64,000 nt of DNA, from NCBI GenBank assembly GCA_964036665.1, contig OZ038530.1, positions 18,126,001 to 18,190,000 on the forward strand, given 5' to 3'. The notes beneath the pieces are model-generated. The model was not told the DNA's origin. It searched no databases and worked only from the letters and a program-made list of their open reading frames with translations. Both the position numbers and the translations under genes were made by a program. Shown here in pieces: positions 46,286-56,441 of this stretch (position 1 is its first letter; every line of letters begins with the position of its first letter). This DNA comes from Gordius sp. MW1. Its lineage: Eukaryota; Nematomorpha; Gordioida; Gordea; Gordiidae.

Positions 46286-49200
46286 CTTAAACAAGAATAA
46301 AATGTGTACAAAGAAAAATGTGTCACGAAATTTTTATTATTGCAAAACAAAGCTTTTACTTCTGCCATTTGCTTTTCAACAACACCCAAGTCGGCGGGGT
46401 TTTCAGATTTGCTCGTTTCATCAGATCGATTTTCTTCTACTTTTTCCTAAACACGCATTTTGCAAGGTATAATACTTAGAGAATATATTATTAGAAAGTA
46501 TTATCAAATTTTTATAAATATTATATTTAGTGATTTAGTGTAAATACAAAATACATGGCTATTTTGTGTGGTCTTTGCAGCTAGAGGCTGCTCCTTTACA
46601 CCCAAGTTAATTCTTCTTAAATATATGGCACGCGAAAAAGGCATTAGGTGTTCATTCAACTCCCCTAGGAAGTAATAAGTGAATAAATTATAATAAATGA
46701 TTCAAAATAAGACTTATTTCCAACGAACCACCACAATTTTTTAACTTAAACCCGTGATGAAATAGGCTTTCGACGTGATAATATTTAAATATTATTAGAT
46801 AAGACGTGGAAATAAAACTGTAAACATCTTTTAAAGTTATGCTTGCTAAACAAAAATTTTTAAGTGACAAGGTTCGCACTAGTGTTACAGAAACGTCTAT
46901 GTTTTGTTTGGCCGATATTTGGTTATGATCGACTAAACATAGATAGATCAAATGTTTAACATTTGGTCTTCTCATGTTTAATCGCTAAAACCAAAGATCG
47001 ACCAAATAAAACCTAACCGTTTTTATAACACGAGTTCGCACATCTGAACTAATAAAAAGTTTAATGCTCGACTCCTACTCAATCGGCACTTTATTAATTC
47101 TTAATCTTTCAAACTCATAAATTTGATTCCCATTAAATTTGCAAAATTCATTATTGTCATCCTTAATTTCTCGCTGTAATCGGCACAACCAAAAATTCGC
47201 GATAATTTGGAATATAAATATACCGGCTTGGTGCAATAGTTTGCAGGCTTTCAAGGCAACCGCCATTTGAGATTCTTTGTTATTCGGCATTACATCGCCC
47301 AATATGGGGGCGTCTTTAAGAGGATTATTCGGGGGTAATCTTAAAGTCGTTTGATAATATCTCGACGAAGAACGGCCGTTGCGACGCGATACGGTAAATT
47401 TACGAGTTAAGAAAGATATTTTAGTGCAGGATTTAGGGATACGGGAACAATACCTGAAGCAATGAGAAAGATATCATTAATTTCCTATCGTGCTACAGTG
47501 GAAATAATTGCTGACCCTCGATAGGTAAAATGTCGCGTCTGTCTGTCCCGCCCTTGTTATATTAACAATTAGGTTCTTTGGACCTGAATCAAAAAAAAAG
47601 TTAAAGGCAATCAGCGGTCATTATTTAGTTTTCCCTTTTCCAAACTCTAAATTTTGCATTATAAACCTAAGGTGGACAGGACAGGACGGGACATTTTTCA
47701 CCGAAAGTGAGCCTATGAATTGCGTAGCAAGTAAAACATAACTTTGGATTTACCAGTACAGGAGAGAGAGCGAGGAAGTTAGGGTTATCCTCGGTTTACA
47801 CTCCCCGACCTCGGGTTGATAGGGGGCAATGGTATCGCGTCTCAAAAATTGCCGCGATTCTTCGTAGCTGGGACATGGGACGTCTTTAAAAACGTCTTTA
47901 TCCGTAATAATCTATAATGGGATTTGGATGCGAGAATTAACTATTAATACACGTTAGAGGAGAAGTATTAATGATAATCTACACTTTTCACACATTTTAA
48001 TAATGGAACCGTGTTTTCTCAAAAATGAACAAAGCGGGGAGGTAGAGGGGGAGAGTTGTGTTGTAAAAACGGCTGGGGTTTGTTTAGTCGACAAAAAGTG
48101 AATGGACCAAGGTTTGTCCAAAAAGCCTTAGGTCTTTTAGGCGAATAAGAAAAACCTACTAAAAAATCGTTGGTTTGCTTATGTTTAGTAGACTAAAAGC
48201 AAAGGTCGACCAAACAAACCCCAGTCGTTTTTACAACACTACCACATAGAGCCGTTCAACTAACGCGTCCCTAAAAAAGTTTAGGCCGATTTCCTTTATT
48301 ACATCATGTTTATCAACCCTTTCCAAAATTCGCTCGGCTCATCAATAACACAGGTCTAGAAAAAACATCTCGCAATAAAACTTTTGATAAATAATACGAT
48401 ACGCTGAACAGTATTATGTTTTTAGTTTTTTTCGAAGTCGTCCAGATTTTTGATAAATGAGGTTAAATGTGCAAAAAATGGCCTTTTCAACGTTTTTTGA
48501 AGCTATATTCGCACGCCATTTTTAAATCTACAGGATCATAATTTGTTTTTCTTGTTTCACTTTTGCTTTTAATTTTATTCGCGGAACTGCACCCCATCCC
48601 CCCAATAAAATTCCACTCGTTACGTCTGGAAAAACAGATTAAATTAGAGTACGTAGGGCTTATGCGATGTTTAGGAGATAATGCAATGTAATCAAAAAGT
48701 CAATATGTGAAGACCTGTGTAATTTGTGAGCATAAAATAAAAAGGCAAAAGCGGGAAATAGGACGTCAAGATTAATTTAATTCCAACGATCGTGTCTTAA
48801 TTTAATGACCAACTAGTTAAAAACAACCATCTTTTAACGCCTAAGCTATGCATCCCATAAGAGTAAAATACAAGCAAATTTTAAAATAGCAATCAGCTAA
48901 ATTTTAAGGACGGTTTATAGTGGGTGCATGTAATAAACAGTACCTTTAAGGAAGGAACCTTCTTCCCGCAGGGCTTTATATTTATAAACAATTACAAATT
49001 TAAAAAAAACACACGACTTGCAATGCCCTTTCATATGCAAATGGCACACGCTGCAAAATTATTGGCCCAAAATAATACCTTTTCAATCGCGGCATAATAT
49101 TTAATGTTTGTGAGCCAATGCTTTTCGTACACGTCAGCAACCATCAACAAGTAATAAGATGTATCGGTCAGCGTGCATCCTTTGCTTTGTATGTAAGACC

Positions 49201-52200
49201 GATGATTGAGGGGCAGATCGAATTGGATAACCAAATTGCACCTAAAAACCACTCGCGAGTTTAGCAGTGTTTTAAACCGTTCTATGTTGACAAAAAAGAT
49301 TCGCAAGCAAAAGGCATTCAAGATTCACGCAACATTTAGTTCTTATGTGAAGGTGTAATTTGCAAAAAAAAAATTAATAGGCCTTTGTCAATCAAAATTT
49401 TTCACTATACAAATCACATGATTTACTGATTTAAAAAAGGATGCGGCATTTAAATTGTACGCTTTTTACATCAACATTTTTTCGCCATAGCCCCCCATAA
49501 AAAACTAAGCATCAATACGATGCGTTGGATAAATTATAAATTAAGAATTCTCCATAAATATGTAGAAAATTTTAATTCTTAATCTAATGTGTAAAGCATT
49601 ACATACCGAGGTATGTCTGGTCCCTTTTCTACGACACGAGTAGTTATGAGAACGTTGATAGTTCCCTTTCTAAACAAATCTAAAATGGCGTCTCGGTTTT
49701 CTGTAGGTATGGTAGTTTTTGGGGCGTTTTTGTCATTATTCGAACCCTTACACTCAACGTAATCAGGTCTATAGCAACATTTGTAAAATGAACGACAGTT
49801 ATTAAAAATAAGTCTTAAGCATAGACTAATAATAATTAATAAACTGCGAAGATGTGAGTTGCACTAAAAAAATTTAAGCAACTAAGACCTTCATTTTGAG
49901 TGAGTTTTTAAAATATGCGGATTTGGGCATTGCAAAAGTTATGGAATCAAGAATGATGAGAACATTGAAGGATTACCCTTGAATAGCGTTTAATTCGTTA
50001 ATAAATGCCTCAAACATGGCGTCCTCCATACCTTACCTAATAATTACCAACTGCTCGCCTGTCTATATTATATGATTAGTCTATGTCGTAGCCTAAAGGC
50101 AACGTTAAAATTCCAATATTCCCTAAGCCTAAAATTACATACATGAAGAATGAAAGGCTTCAAAGAGTCCTAATATATTAAAAAATGAAAATGATCTAAT
50201 TACCCAAAATATTAATGCTATTTCATGAATCTAAAGGGAGTTGTTAACGCATAAAATTTTTATTCCAAAAGTAGCTTCTTGTTCCGTCACTTTTGGCAAA
50301 AAAGCATTGGCGATTTTTATATCGATAAGAGACCCTTCAGCTTTATTTTTAGTCAAAAAATCAGCGTTTTATTAGCGAAATATATTTATAAATCTTAATT
50401 TTGGGCGTTTGGCCAATCTGATGAGTAGTTTTTATTTATATCATTTTATGCTAGTATCATTTTCACCTAATAAAAGCATTTTAATTAGTAAAAAAAATCA
50501 TGGATCTCTGGCGAATTAAAAAGACCATTATATAACGTAAAAATTAAAGGCATATTCGGAGTGTTTATGAACTAACCGAATGTAAGCCATATCGGGGGCG
50601 ACAGCTGCCACTTTCTTCAAAAATCTGGTTAGCAGTATGGCGGTTAAACGACCTTGCACCAATATGATTGCCCGAAAATTGTCATCTTTAACTTTATCGC
50701 TGCTATCCTTTAAAATTGCTTCATTCGATTCAATCGACGTGCTTGGACTTTCCTCCTGATCTATTTTTTAAAGTACAACACGAGTTTTGCATCTTAAATT
50801 TTAATACACATAACACTATATAAATATTAATAATAATGAATAAATTTTTGGACACTCGATAGTTGATGTATTGATTTTAGTCGACTAAACGTAAACAGAC
50901 CAACAATTTTCTTAGTCGATCTCTTGGGCTTTGTCGAAATTTGAAAAATAGAGCAGAGTCAAACGTGAGTCTTAATTGAACCGAAGGTCGACCAAAATAA
51001 CCCGGCCGTTTTTATAACACTAGGATAGATGCTTGTTTTTATAAATCGCGAATGCGAGATTAATATAAAAAATGACAAAGCATGAAAAATTAAGTCGCGA
51101 TATATACCAACCAACCTGCTTGTATCATCATCTTGGTAGCGTATTTCTTCAATATCTTAACCAGCATCACCATTTTGGCCGTACTCATGGATAAAAGTTC
51201 GGCGAGGTCGTTTATATTAGCGAGGGAAGACAATTTAATTCTAAAGGAATCGATCAGAGACACGATCAACTTGTGAGCAAATTGGGCAATTTCATCATTT
51301 TCATTCGGCGGTTTACCCTGAATAGCTAGGTCTCGGGAAATCAATTCTACGGCCTATTAAACATTATAATTGTATATAATTTTATCATATAAATTTAGTT
51401 ACAAAAATTCGAAAACACATAATCTCATATTGTCTTTATGCGCATCTTTTTTAGAAATCCGTTATTTATGTTCTTGCTTAAATATCTAATTCCAAAATTT
51501 GATCTTTCCTAAATATAGGTAGCTAATACTTATGAGATGCATCAAACTTACAAATCAATATTCGGTATAAAGATAAAAAAAACAACAAACCTCACGTTTG
51601 TCTAAATCAAAAAGTAAATAATCAACCGTGTTATAAATTTATATAATATAATCTTACCGAGTAAATTAAAATTTGACAATGTTCATCGCAAGTTTCCACG
51701 CATTTTTATATTATAATATATGGCTACACTACCTTATTCGCAATTTTAACAATTACCATGCTCAGTTTTTCATAAATTGATTGATATTCTTCGATGTCAC
51801 TCAAATTTCTAACCTGATGAGCGCTCCACGGTCCTAACTGGTCAACGATGGTAGAACATAGGTTGAGGATGGTAACCAAGCCATCCACTTCACGTTTTTC
51901 CCCAGCATTCGTGTCCAAATCCTGTTTGCGGGTAAATTTATCCAGGGTATTGGCTAGGTCATTACATGGTTTCACCAAGTTTTCCTGGCACCAGTCTTGG
52001 TAGCGATGGGGTTTAGTAGCGTAAACGTATAAGAATTCCCGAGGTTTGTTGCAGGGTCTAGGGTTACGAGGTACATGCAAGTTTTTTCCAATGATTAAAG
52101 TTTATTTGAGTGCGAAAATAAAGTTACGTATATATAAGCGTAATACAAAAAAAATATATTGGTAAAATACAAAGATCCACATCATTATTTTCTGAAATAG

Positions 52201-55200
52201 GCCAAGTGTCGGCAAAGGATTTAAATTTGAATCTTACAACAAGAATCCCTAGTTGTTGCCTAAGTAAAAAGGACGCGGAAATTTTAGATTTCGGTGAGCG
52301 TTTTACGATTTCTTTAAAATTTTTAAATAGAATCCATGCTTACATTTATGCTCTCTTTGTTGGATGGGATAGGGGGGGGGGGGGGGATCTTGGGGTCCCT
52401 AAGACACCGAGAGATATCTATTTGAAGTTTAGTGTCTACTTCAAATCTGACTAAAAGGAAACGTTAAAATTCAATGAGTAAACGTAAGAGCGAAGGTTAA
52501 AAGTTAAGGGCGCGACAGTAATTTAAGAACGTTTTTTCGTAAAAATAGTAAAAGTGACATCAAATTTTTGTGAACGACCAGTAAAAGACTTAACATTAAT
52601 CAAAAAAGCAATACAATTGCAGTTTTTTTTATCGAAAATTTGCATTTAGGAGCTAAAAATAACTTAAAATTATGATAATTTTATAGAGCGATCGAGCTTT
52701 GCAGTCAACGGCGATGCGATGGCTTGCCTAGTGTTGTTAACTACAACCTTTTACGCTATGAAATTCTCCCAATTTCAAACTCATATAACTTTACAAACAG
52801 TAAAACGTTAAATATTTATTGCATACATAAGCCAGCCGGCATGAAAATGGTAAAATCAATCGTCAAACGCCATTTTTATTACCAGAACTAGGATTAATTA
52901 AGTAAAAATAAATGAAAACTTTCGTCACGTCCAGTTAAATTAGATAACGTTTAAGACTCGAGAAAGTTTAAAATTTCGGCACTTAGATCAGCCGTATAAG
53001 CGATCAAATCTCACGCAAAATATGGAAAAGCAAGACTGGGCTACTTGGAGCTGTTCAGGCAGGAGGCATTATGAACTTTGGCGTTGAAGGTGAGCTCCAA
53101 TTCGGCAATAACACTTTTCAAATCATTGGCCCGGCGGTAACACTTTGCATCATTTACGATACACCTCGTTAAGCCCAAAATCTGAGGAAGGTTCTGGGGC
53201 GCACAATAGCTCGGATCCAGGATTAGTTGCATTATTTGACAGTAGGGGTGATTCTTGTGCGCGCGATCACACTCGTCAAATATCACCAAATTGATGCGGC
53301 TCAGCTTGATCAGTGCGTGATTCAATATTTTGAGAAAAATGTGAGCAGTCATGACCAATACCTAAGGAGACGAGGACATAAATTTTATTATAGACGTATA
53401 TAATATGTAATCTTCTTTGATTCCTTTATTTATCGCAAAAATATTTTGTTGGACCATAGGCGTAACTAGGATTTCCTAAAGGGGGGGGGGGGGGGTTATA
53501 AATTTTCAAGGTGAAACTTTATTTGTAACTATTTTTTTCGATAAAAATGTCTTTTTTCCTTAAAGTTTTAAGTGACAATAGCGTAAAAATAATAAAATAC
53601 TAAAAGTAAAATTCCAACAAATAATTATTTTCATTAAATATACTATATAAAATTATATAAATTGAGAATCATGGGAGGGGTAACCCAAAAAACCACCCCC
53701 TTCCTACGTTAATGTGTTGGACTAAGCGGTAAGCTAGTGAGAGAAGGATGTGGTCGAAGCGATAATAAAGATTTTTATGAACAAAAATTTCAGAAAATTA
53801 TTTTGGGCTTTTTTTAAAATGTAGCGGCCATACATCTAAGGGCTTATCTTAATATAGTTATCGGATTTTGCTGAGCAGCAAAAATCGTCGTAGCCCCGTG
53901 TCTTAACTTCGAATTCACAGCAGATTTACATTTCAGACGCATAACAAACAAAGATGTAATATGCCAAATTAATTTCTAAGCTTAAACGTTGTAGGATTTT
54001 TAAAATTTTAGGTATCAGCAAAGTTAGATTTAATCTCAAGAGTTGAAATAAACAAAAAAACGTTTTTAACTATCAAATGACAAAATATTTCATAATTACA
54101 ACAGAGTATGAACCATGAAATTGAATAGGATATTTAGACAAAGATAAATACGCGCAATTCGAATCTGAATCCGATATTAAGAGAAGCCCCTAAGGTTAAA
54201 GACCTTTATAACAAAACAAACAAAATTTATTATGAACAAAAGTTTCAAAAAATCATTTTGGGCTTTGTAAAAAATGTAGCGGCCATACAACTAATGTTAC
54301 TCGACATCATATGCGCAATATCAAAATGGTAAAACAAAATAATTGCTGTTTTATTGTTCACTAAGAAATCAGAAATTATTTTTAGTAAAATAAATAAAAA
54401 TGCTCAGTTAAAATATCATAAATACTCAGTAATCAATTCAATTATTGTTCCATTTATTTGAAATTAAAGCTTTACCCACAAGTGAAATTTTCATCTATTC
54501 ACTGAAATGACCCATTTTGGTATAGGGTAATACACATATCGCGGGTATCTCGCTCGAATACGTATCATTTTTTAAAGTTATTTAAAAAGAATTTGGCAAA
54601 AAAGAATAATTACTCAACAGCTAACGAAAGAATGAAATACCGAGGAAATAAAAATAATTAAAATGCAGAACATTAAATTATTATTATACTGTGCGAAGAA
54701 TAACTTTTACTGGGCACAATAATAGGTTCGCGAACAAAAACATTTCCAAATCGTAGATACCCCCTTTTTTAATCAATTATTTCGTAATAAAAATGATAAA
54801 TTAGTGGTTTATAAAAACTTGGTGCTTGGTCATTTCCTTTTCCCAGTAACTTTCGTTCCAAAGCATTGAATTTAAGGCACCCGTGTACTTTCCCACTCTA
54901 AACCCCGTGTAACGGCTAATATACTTGCCTTGCAGGGCCACCATAGTAGCTGCGTGAAAAAATAAATCCATCGGTATGTATGTATGTATGTATGTATGTA
55001 TGTATGTATGTATGTATGTATGTATGTATGTATGTATGTATGTATGTATGTATGTATGTATGTATGTATGTATGTATGTATGTATGTATATGTGTGTTAT
55101 AAGGTAAGGTTGTAAAAACGGGTGGGTTTTGTTTGGTCGGCCTTTGGTTTTAGTCGAGTAAACATAAACAGACCAATGTTTGAACCAAAAAACCAAGAAC

Positions 55201-56224
55201 CCTTTCGTCTGCCAACCGACTAAGAAAGATCGACCAAAAACCTTTAGACCGTGTATGTTTAGTCGACTAAAACCAAAGGCCGGCCGACCAAACAATACCC
55301 AGCCGTTTTTACAAGACTAATATGAGGGTTATACTGAAAATTGAACTTTTAAAAACGTTATAGACCGAAAATAGTCTCCCTATGATTCGTAAAAAAGCAT
55401 TGAGGCAAAATATGCGAGGAAAAACTGACCTGTTAAAAACACAGCCGTTTTTAATAGCTAAAGGTTACAATTAAAGCTACCTAAACTGCCGCAACAAAAG
55501 CAGGCGCGGAGCCAAGGAGGAGGAGAGCGGGACTTTTCCTTCCCCTCGACCAAATATTGAAAAGTTTTTTGACTAACAATTCGATTAAATGGGTTAAAAT
55601 ATTATAGTTTGGTTGCAGAAAACATTTTGAGACACCTATAAAAGCCTGGAAACATAATAATATATACATTCAATTTTTCGAATTTAATCCGAGTGAGGCC
55701 AGTGGGCCTGACTTTCTGGTTGTTTAATTTTTATTTATAATTACAAATAAATGGTTTAAAAAAATTGTTTGGCAGCTTTGGTTCCCCTTGAGAAAATCCT
55801 GGCTAAGCGCCTAAAAAAAAGCAATTGACGAAAAATTATTAAATAAGATAGAGGTCACACCAAAGCTCGGACGTTAATTAAATGAGGATTTATTTAGGAA
55901 ACGATAAACTCGAAAAAATGGATCGTGTCGCGAAGAGATTCTACCATGTAAATATTCCTTAGTTATTCGCTTTATGTCCCATACATACATATCGTCATCT
56001 TTGAGAGATATAAAATCACGGAGAAATTAAAAGAAAAAACATAAAGTTTACGCGAAATTACCGGAAGCAACGATCAAAAAGGTCCTTTTGCCCCCCTCAT
56101 TCCACGGAAGGGTTATTTGACTAGCCTTTTCCTTGATAAGCAGTATGGCCAACTGCGTTTTGCCCATACCCGTTTCTAAGTAGGCTATGATATTTTTATC
56201 CTTCGCTTTGGCCAAGAATTCCAA
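43694..56224 (-). CDS. Dicer-like protein: helicase + dimerisation domain + long disordered tail, no PAZ/RNase III found
   Basis: Dicers process double-stranded RNA using an N-terminal RIG-I-type helicase, a DUF283 dimerisation domain, PAZ and two RNase III domains. Thirteen phase-compatible minus-strand exons give 1,609 codons plus stop: 56062-56224, 54819-54949, 53045-53361, 51733-52057, 51116-51353, 50577-50760, 49607-49768, 49079-49241, 47754-47911, 47224-47453, 47090-47169, 46360-46446 and 43694-46285. Residues ~1-600 follow Dicer order: ETGMGKT Walker A, FDECDRAH motif II, LGLTRC motif III, ILVQGRLTAILLTRFL, PDIPRCNLVIQFDLP, SYIQSKGCTL motif VI. LPPNNPL...ALKACKLLHQA of the dimerisation domain follows. 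The tail replaces the nuclease half. Exons before 56224 (Q motif, start) were not found. A donor-like AAGC|GTAAAT near the end leaves open that the gene splices onward, but I found no PAZ or RNase III motif to the left. Confidence 0.8.
46360..46446 (-). CDS. Dicer-like exon 12
   Basis: Acceptor gcgtgtttag, donor GCAGAA|GTAAAA, phase 0 on both sides. It encodes an acidic linker (EKVEENRSDETSKSENPADL) between the dimerisation domain and the tail. Assignment rests on phase and position. Confidence 0.6.
46880..47032. mobile_element. M1 MITE in Dicer-like intron
   Basis: Ends agtgttacagaaacgtc / accgtttttataacac, with inner tttgtttggcc and gatcgaccaaataaaacc modules. It fills part of the intron 46447-47089. 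Confidence 0.6.
47090..47169 (-). CDS. Dicer-like exon 11
   Basis: It encodes IKDDNNEFCKFNGNQIYEFE, corresponding to the GELDDHLMPVGKE segment after the Dicer dimerisation domain. Acceptor ...gcgag, donor AATAAA|GTGCCG. The 54-nt interval to the previous exon is also open in frame, so it may be retained. Confidence 0.6.
47224..47453 (-). CDS. Dicer-like exon 10 (dimerisation domain, DUF283)
   Basis: Acceptor ttgcttcag, donor GCCG|GTATAT. It encodes TTLRLPPNNPLKDAPILGDV and MAVALKACKLLHQA, matching the LPINSPLR...ERVVALICCEKLHKIG block of Dicer. Confidence 0.9.
47754..47911 (-). CDS. Dicer-like exon 9
   Basis: Acceptor cattatag, donor TACTG|GTAAAT. It encodes YQPEVGECKPRITLTSSLSL, corresponding to LRPDDGGPRVTINTAIGHI in Dicer. 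Confidence 0.82.
47912..49078. mobile_element. Dicer-like intron with M1 MITE (48057-48241)
   Basis: The MITE runs tgttgtaaaaacggctgggg to ccagtcgtttttacaacact, one of the best-preserved M1 copies. The rest of the intron shows no other feature. Confidence 0.75.
49079..49241 (-). CDS. Dicer-like exon 8 (helicase motif VI region)
   Basis: Acceptor gtttttag, donor GAAAAG|GTATTA. It encodes CNLVIQFDLPLNHRSYIQSK then GCTLTDTSYYLLMVAD and AAIEK. Dicers have YVQSKGRARAPISNY here; both arginines of motif VI are replaced (GCTL). Confidence 0.93.
49607..49768 (-). CDS. Dicer-like exon 7 (helicase motif V region)
   Basis: Acceptor gttgctatag, donor CCTCG|GTATGT. It encodes TINVLITTRVVEKGPDIP, matching TNLLIATSIVEEGVDIP of Dicer, with Lys replacing the second Glu of EEG. 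Confidence 0.92.
49769..50576. other. Dicer-like intron, no feature seen
   Basis: AT-rich, no recognised repeat family or RNA gene. Confidence 0.45.
50577..50760 (-). CDS. Dicer-like exon 6 (start of second RecA-like domain)
   Basis: Acceptor aaaaaatag, donor ATTCG|GTTAGT. It encodes a Ser-rich acidic linker, then RAIILVQGRLTAILLTRFLK, matching [20 protein letters not shown]. Confidence 0.88.
50860..51027. repeat. Partial M1 MITE in Dicer-like intron
   Basis: It has gtcgactaaacgtaaacaga and gaaggtcgaccaaaataacc modules and the right end gtttttataacacta. The left terminus is lost. Confidence 0.5.
51116..51353 (-). CDS. Dicer-like exon 5
   Basis: Acceptor gtttaatag. The donor GCAG|GTTGGT is chosen because its phase fits exon 6. 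It encodes helical sequence ending KMVMLVKILKKYATKMM, corresponding to TPKVIKLLEILRKYKP of the Dicer helicase insertion (Hel2i). Confidence 0.8.
51733..52057 (-). CDS. Dicer-like exon 4 (Hel2i region)
   Basis: Acceptor gtaaccctag, donor AATAAG|GTAGTG. It encodes PREFLYVYATKPHRYQDWCQ and IVDQLGPWSAHQVRN, corresponding to SQPCEIVVDCGPF and AVLVVLGPWCADKVAG of Dicer. Confidence 0.85.
52058..53044. other. Dicer-like intron with a short dispersed repeat
   Basis: A segment at about 52195-52270 (gccaagtgtcggcaaaggat, then gttgttgcctaag) resembles 3890-3975 in the EXOC4 locus. A poly-G run (52371-52386) lies downstream. No exon seen. Confidence 0.4.
53045..53361 (-). CDS. Dicer-like exon 3 (helicase motifs II and III)
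   Basis: Acceptor ctccttag, donor TCCAA|GTAGCC. It encodes VLVMTAHIFLKILNHALIKL, NLVIFDECDRAHKNHPYCQI and LPQILGLTRC. Dicers read DECH and LGLTAS; here motif II is DECD and motif III is TRC. Confidence 0.95.
53455..53714. mobile_element. MITE family M2 with exact target duplication
   Basis: Ends cataggcgtaactagg / cctacgttaatg, flanked by exact 8-bp copies of tgttggac (53447-53454 and 53715-53722). A poly-G run follows the left end. It lies in the intron between Dicer-like exons 2 and 3. Confidence 0.85.
54819..54949 (-). CDS. Dicer-like exon 2
   Basis: Acceptor tttttcacgcag, donor CACCAA|GTTTTT. It encodes FRVGKYTG and ESYWEKEMTKHQ, corresponding to LKVGEYSN and ERWNQEFTKHQ (helicase motif Ia-Ib region). 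Confidence 0.88.
54972..55089. repeat. (TATG)n microsatellite
   Basis: About 29 nearly perfect TATG units in the intron next to Dicer-like exon 2. On the minus strand it produces an open but meaningless THTYI repeat. Confidence 0.98.
55108..55319. mobile_element. M1 MITE, long-armed copy
   Basis: It starts ggttgtaaaaacgggtgggt and ends cccagccgtttttacaagac. The two halves are nearly complementary (gtttggtcggcctttggtttt / aaaccaaaggccggccgacc), so the transcript would form a long hairpin. Confidence 0.75.
56062..56224 (-). CDS. Dicer-like exon 1 of those found (Walker A)
   Basis: Acceptor gtacgtag, donor TCCG|GTAATT. It encodes AYLETGMGKTQLAILLIKEK and GGKRTFLIVAS, matching CLNTGSGKTFIAVLLTKE and GKRTVFLVNSA. 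The ATP-binding lysine is present. Confidence 0.93.
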
Positions 56225-56267
56225 CTACGTACAGCACAACAACAACAATTACGCGTAAACTATGACT

Positions 56268-56441
56268 CATGGGCGTAGCCAGGGTGAGGAAGGGAGGGGC
56301 GTCTGTCCCCCCACCCTCTAGATCCATAAAGTCTTTAAAATTTCATATAATTATGGTGAAAATTGCAAAAAATTGTCATTCTGCCCCTCCCTAAATCTTA
56401 AGTGCCCCCCCCCTCTGGTTCCAATGCTGGCTACGCCCATG
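56268..56441. mobile_element. MITE family M2
   Basis: Ends catgggcgtagccagg / gctggctacgcccatg, a well-preserved copy with the ggggcgtctgtcccccc inner motif. Flanks do not clearly match. Confidence 0.78.

Noticed and set aside
43900-46480. Plus-strand frames of up to 136 codons opposite the long tail exon
   Set aside because: They are antisense shadows of the 863-codon minus-strand exon and resemble no protein.
54801-55295. 164-residue minus-strand frame with THTYI repeats
   Set aside because: Only the last part (54819-54949) is a Dicer-like exon; the rest is the translated (TATG)n microsatellite and an M1 MITE.
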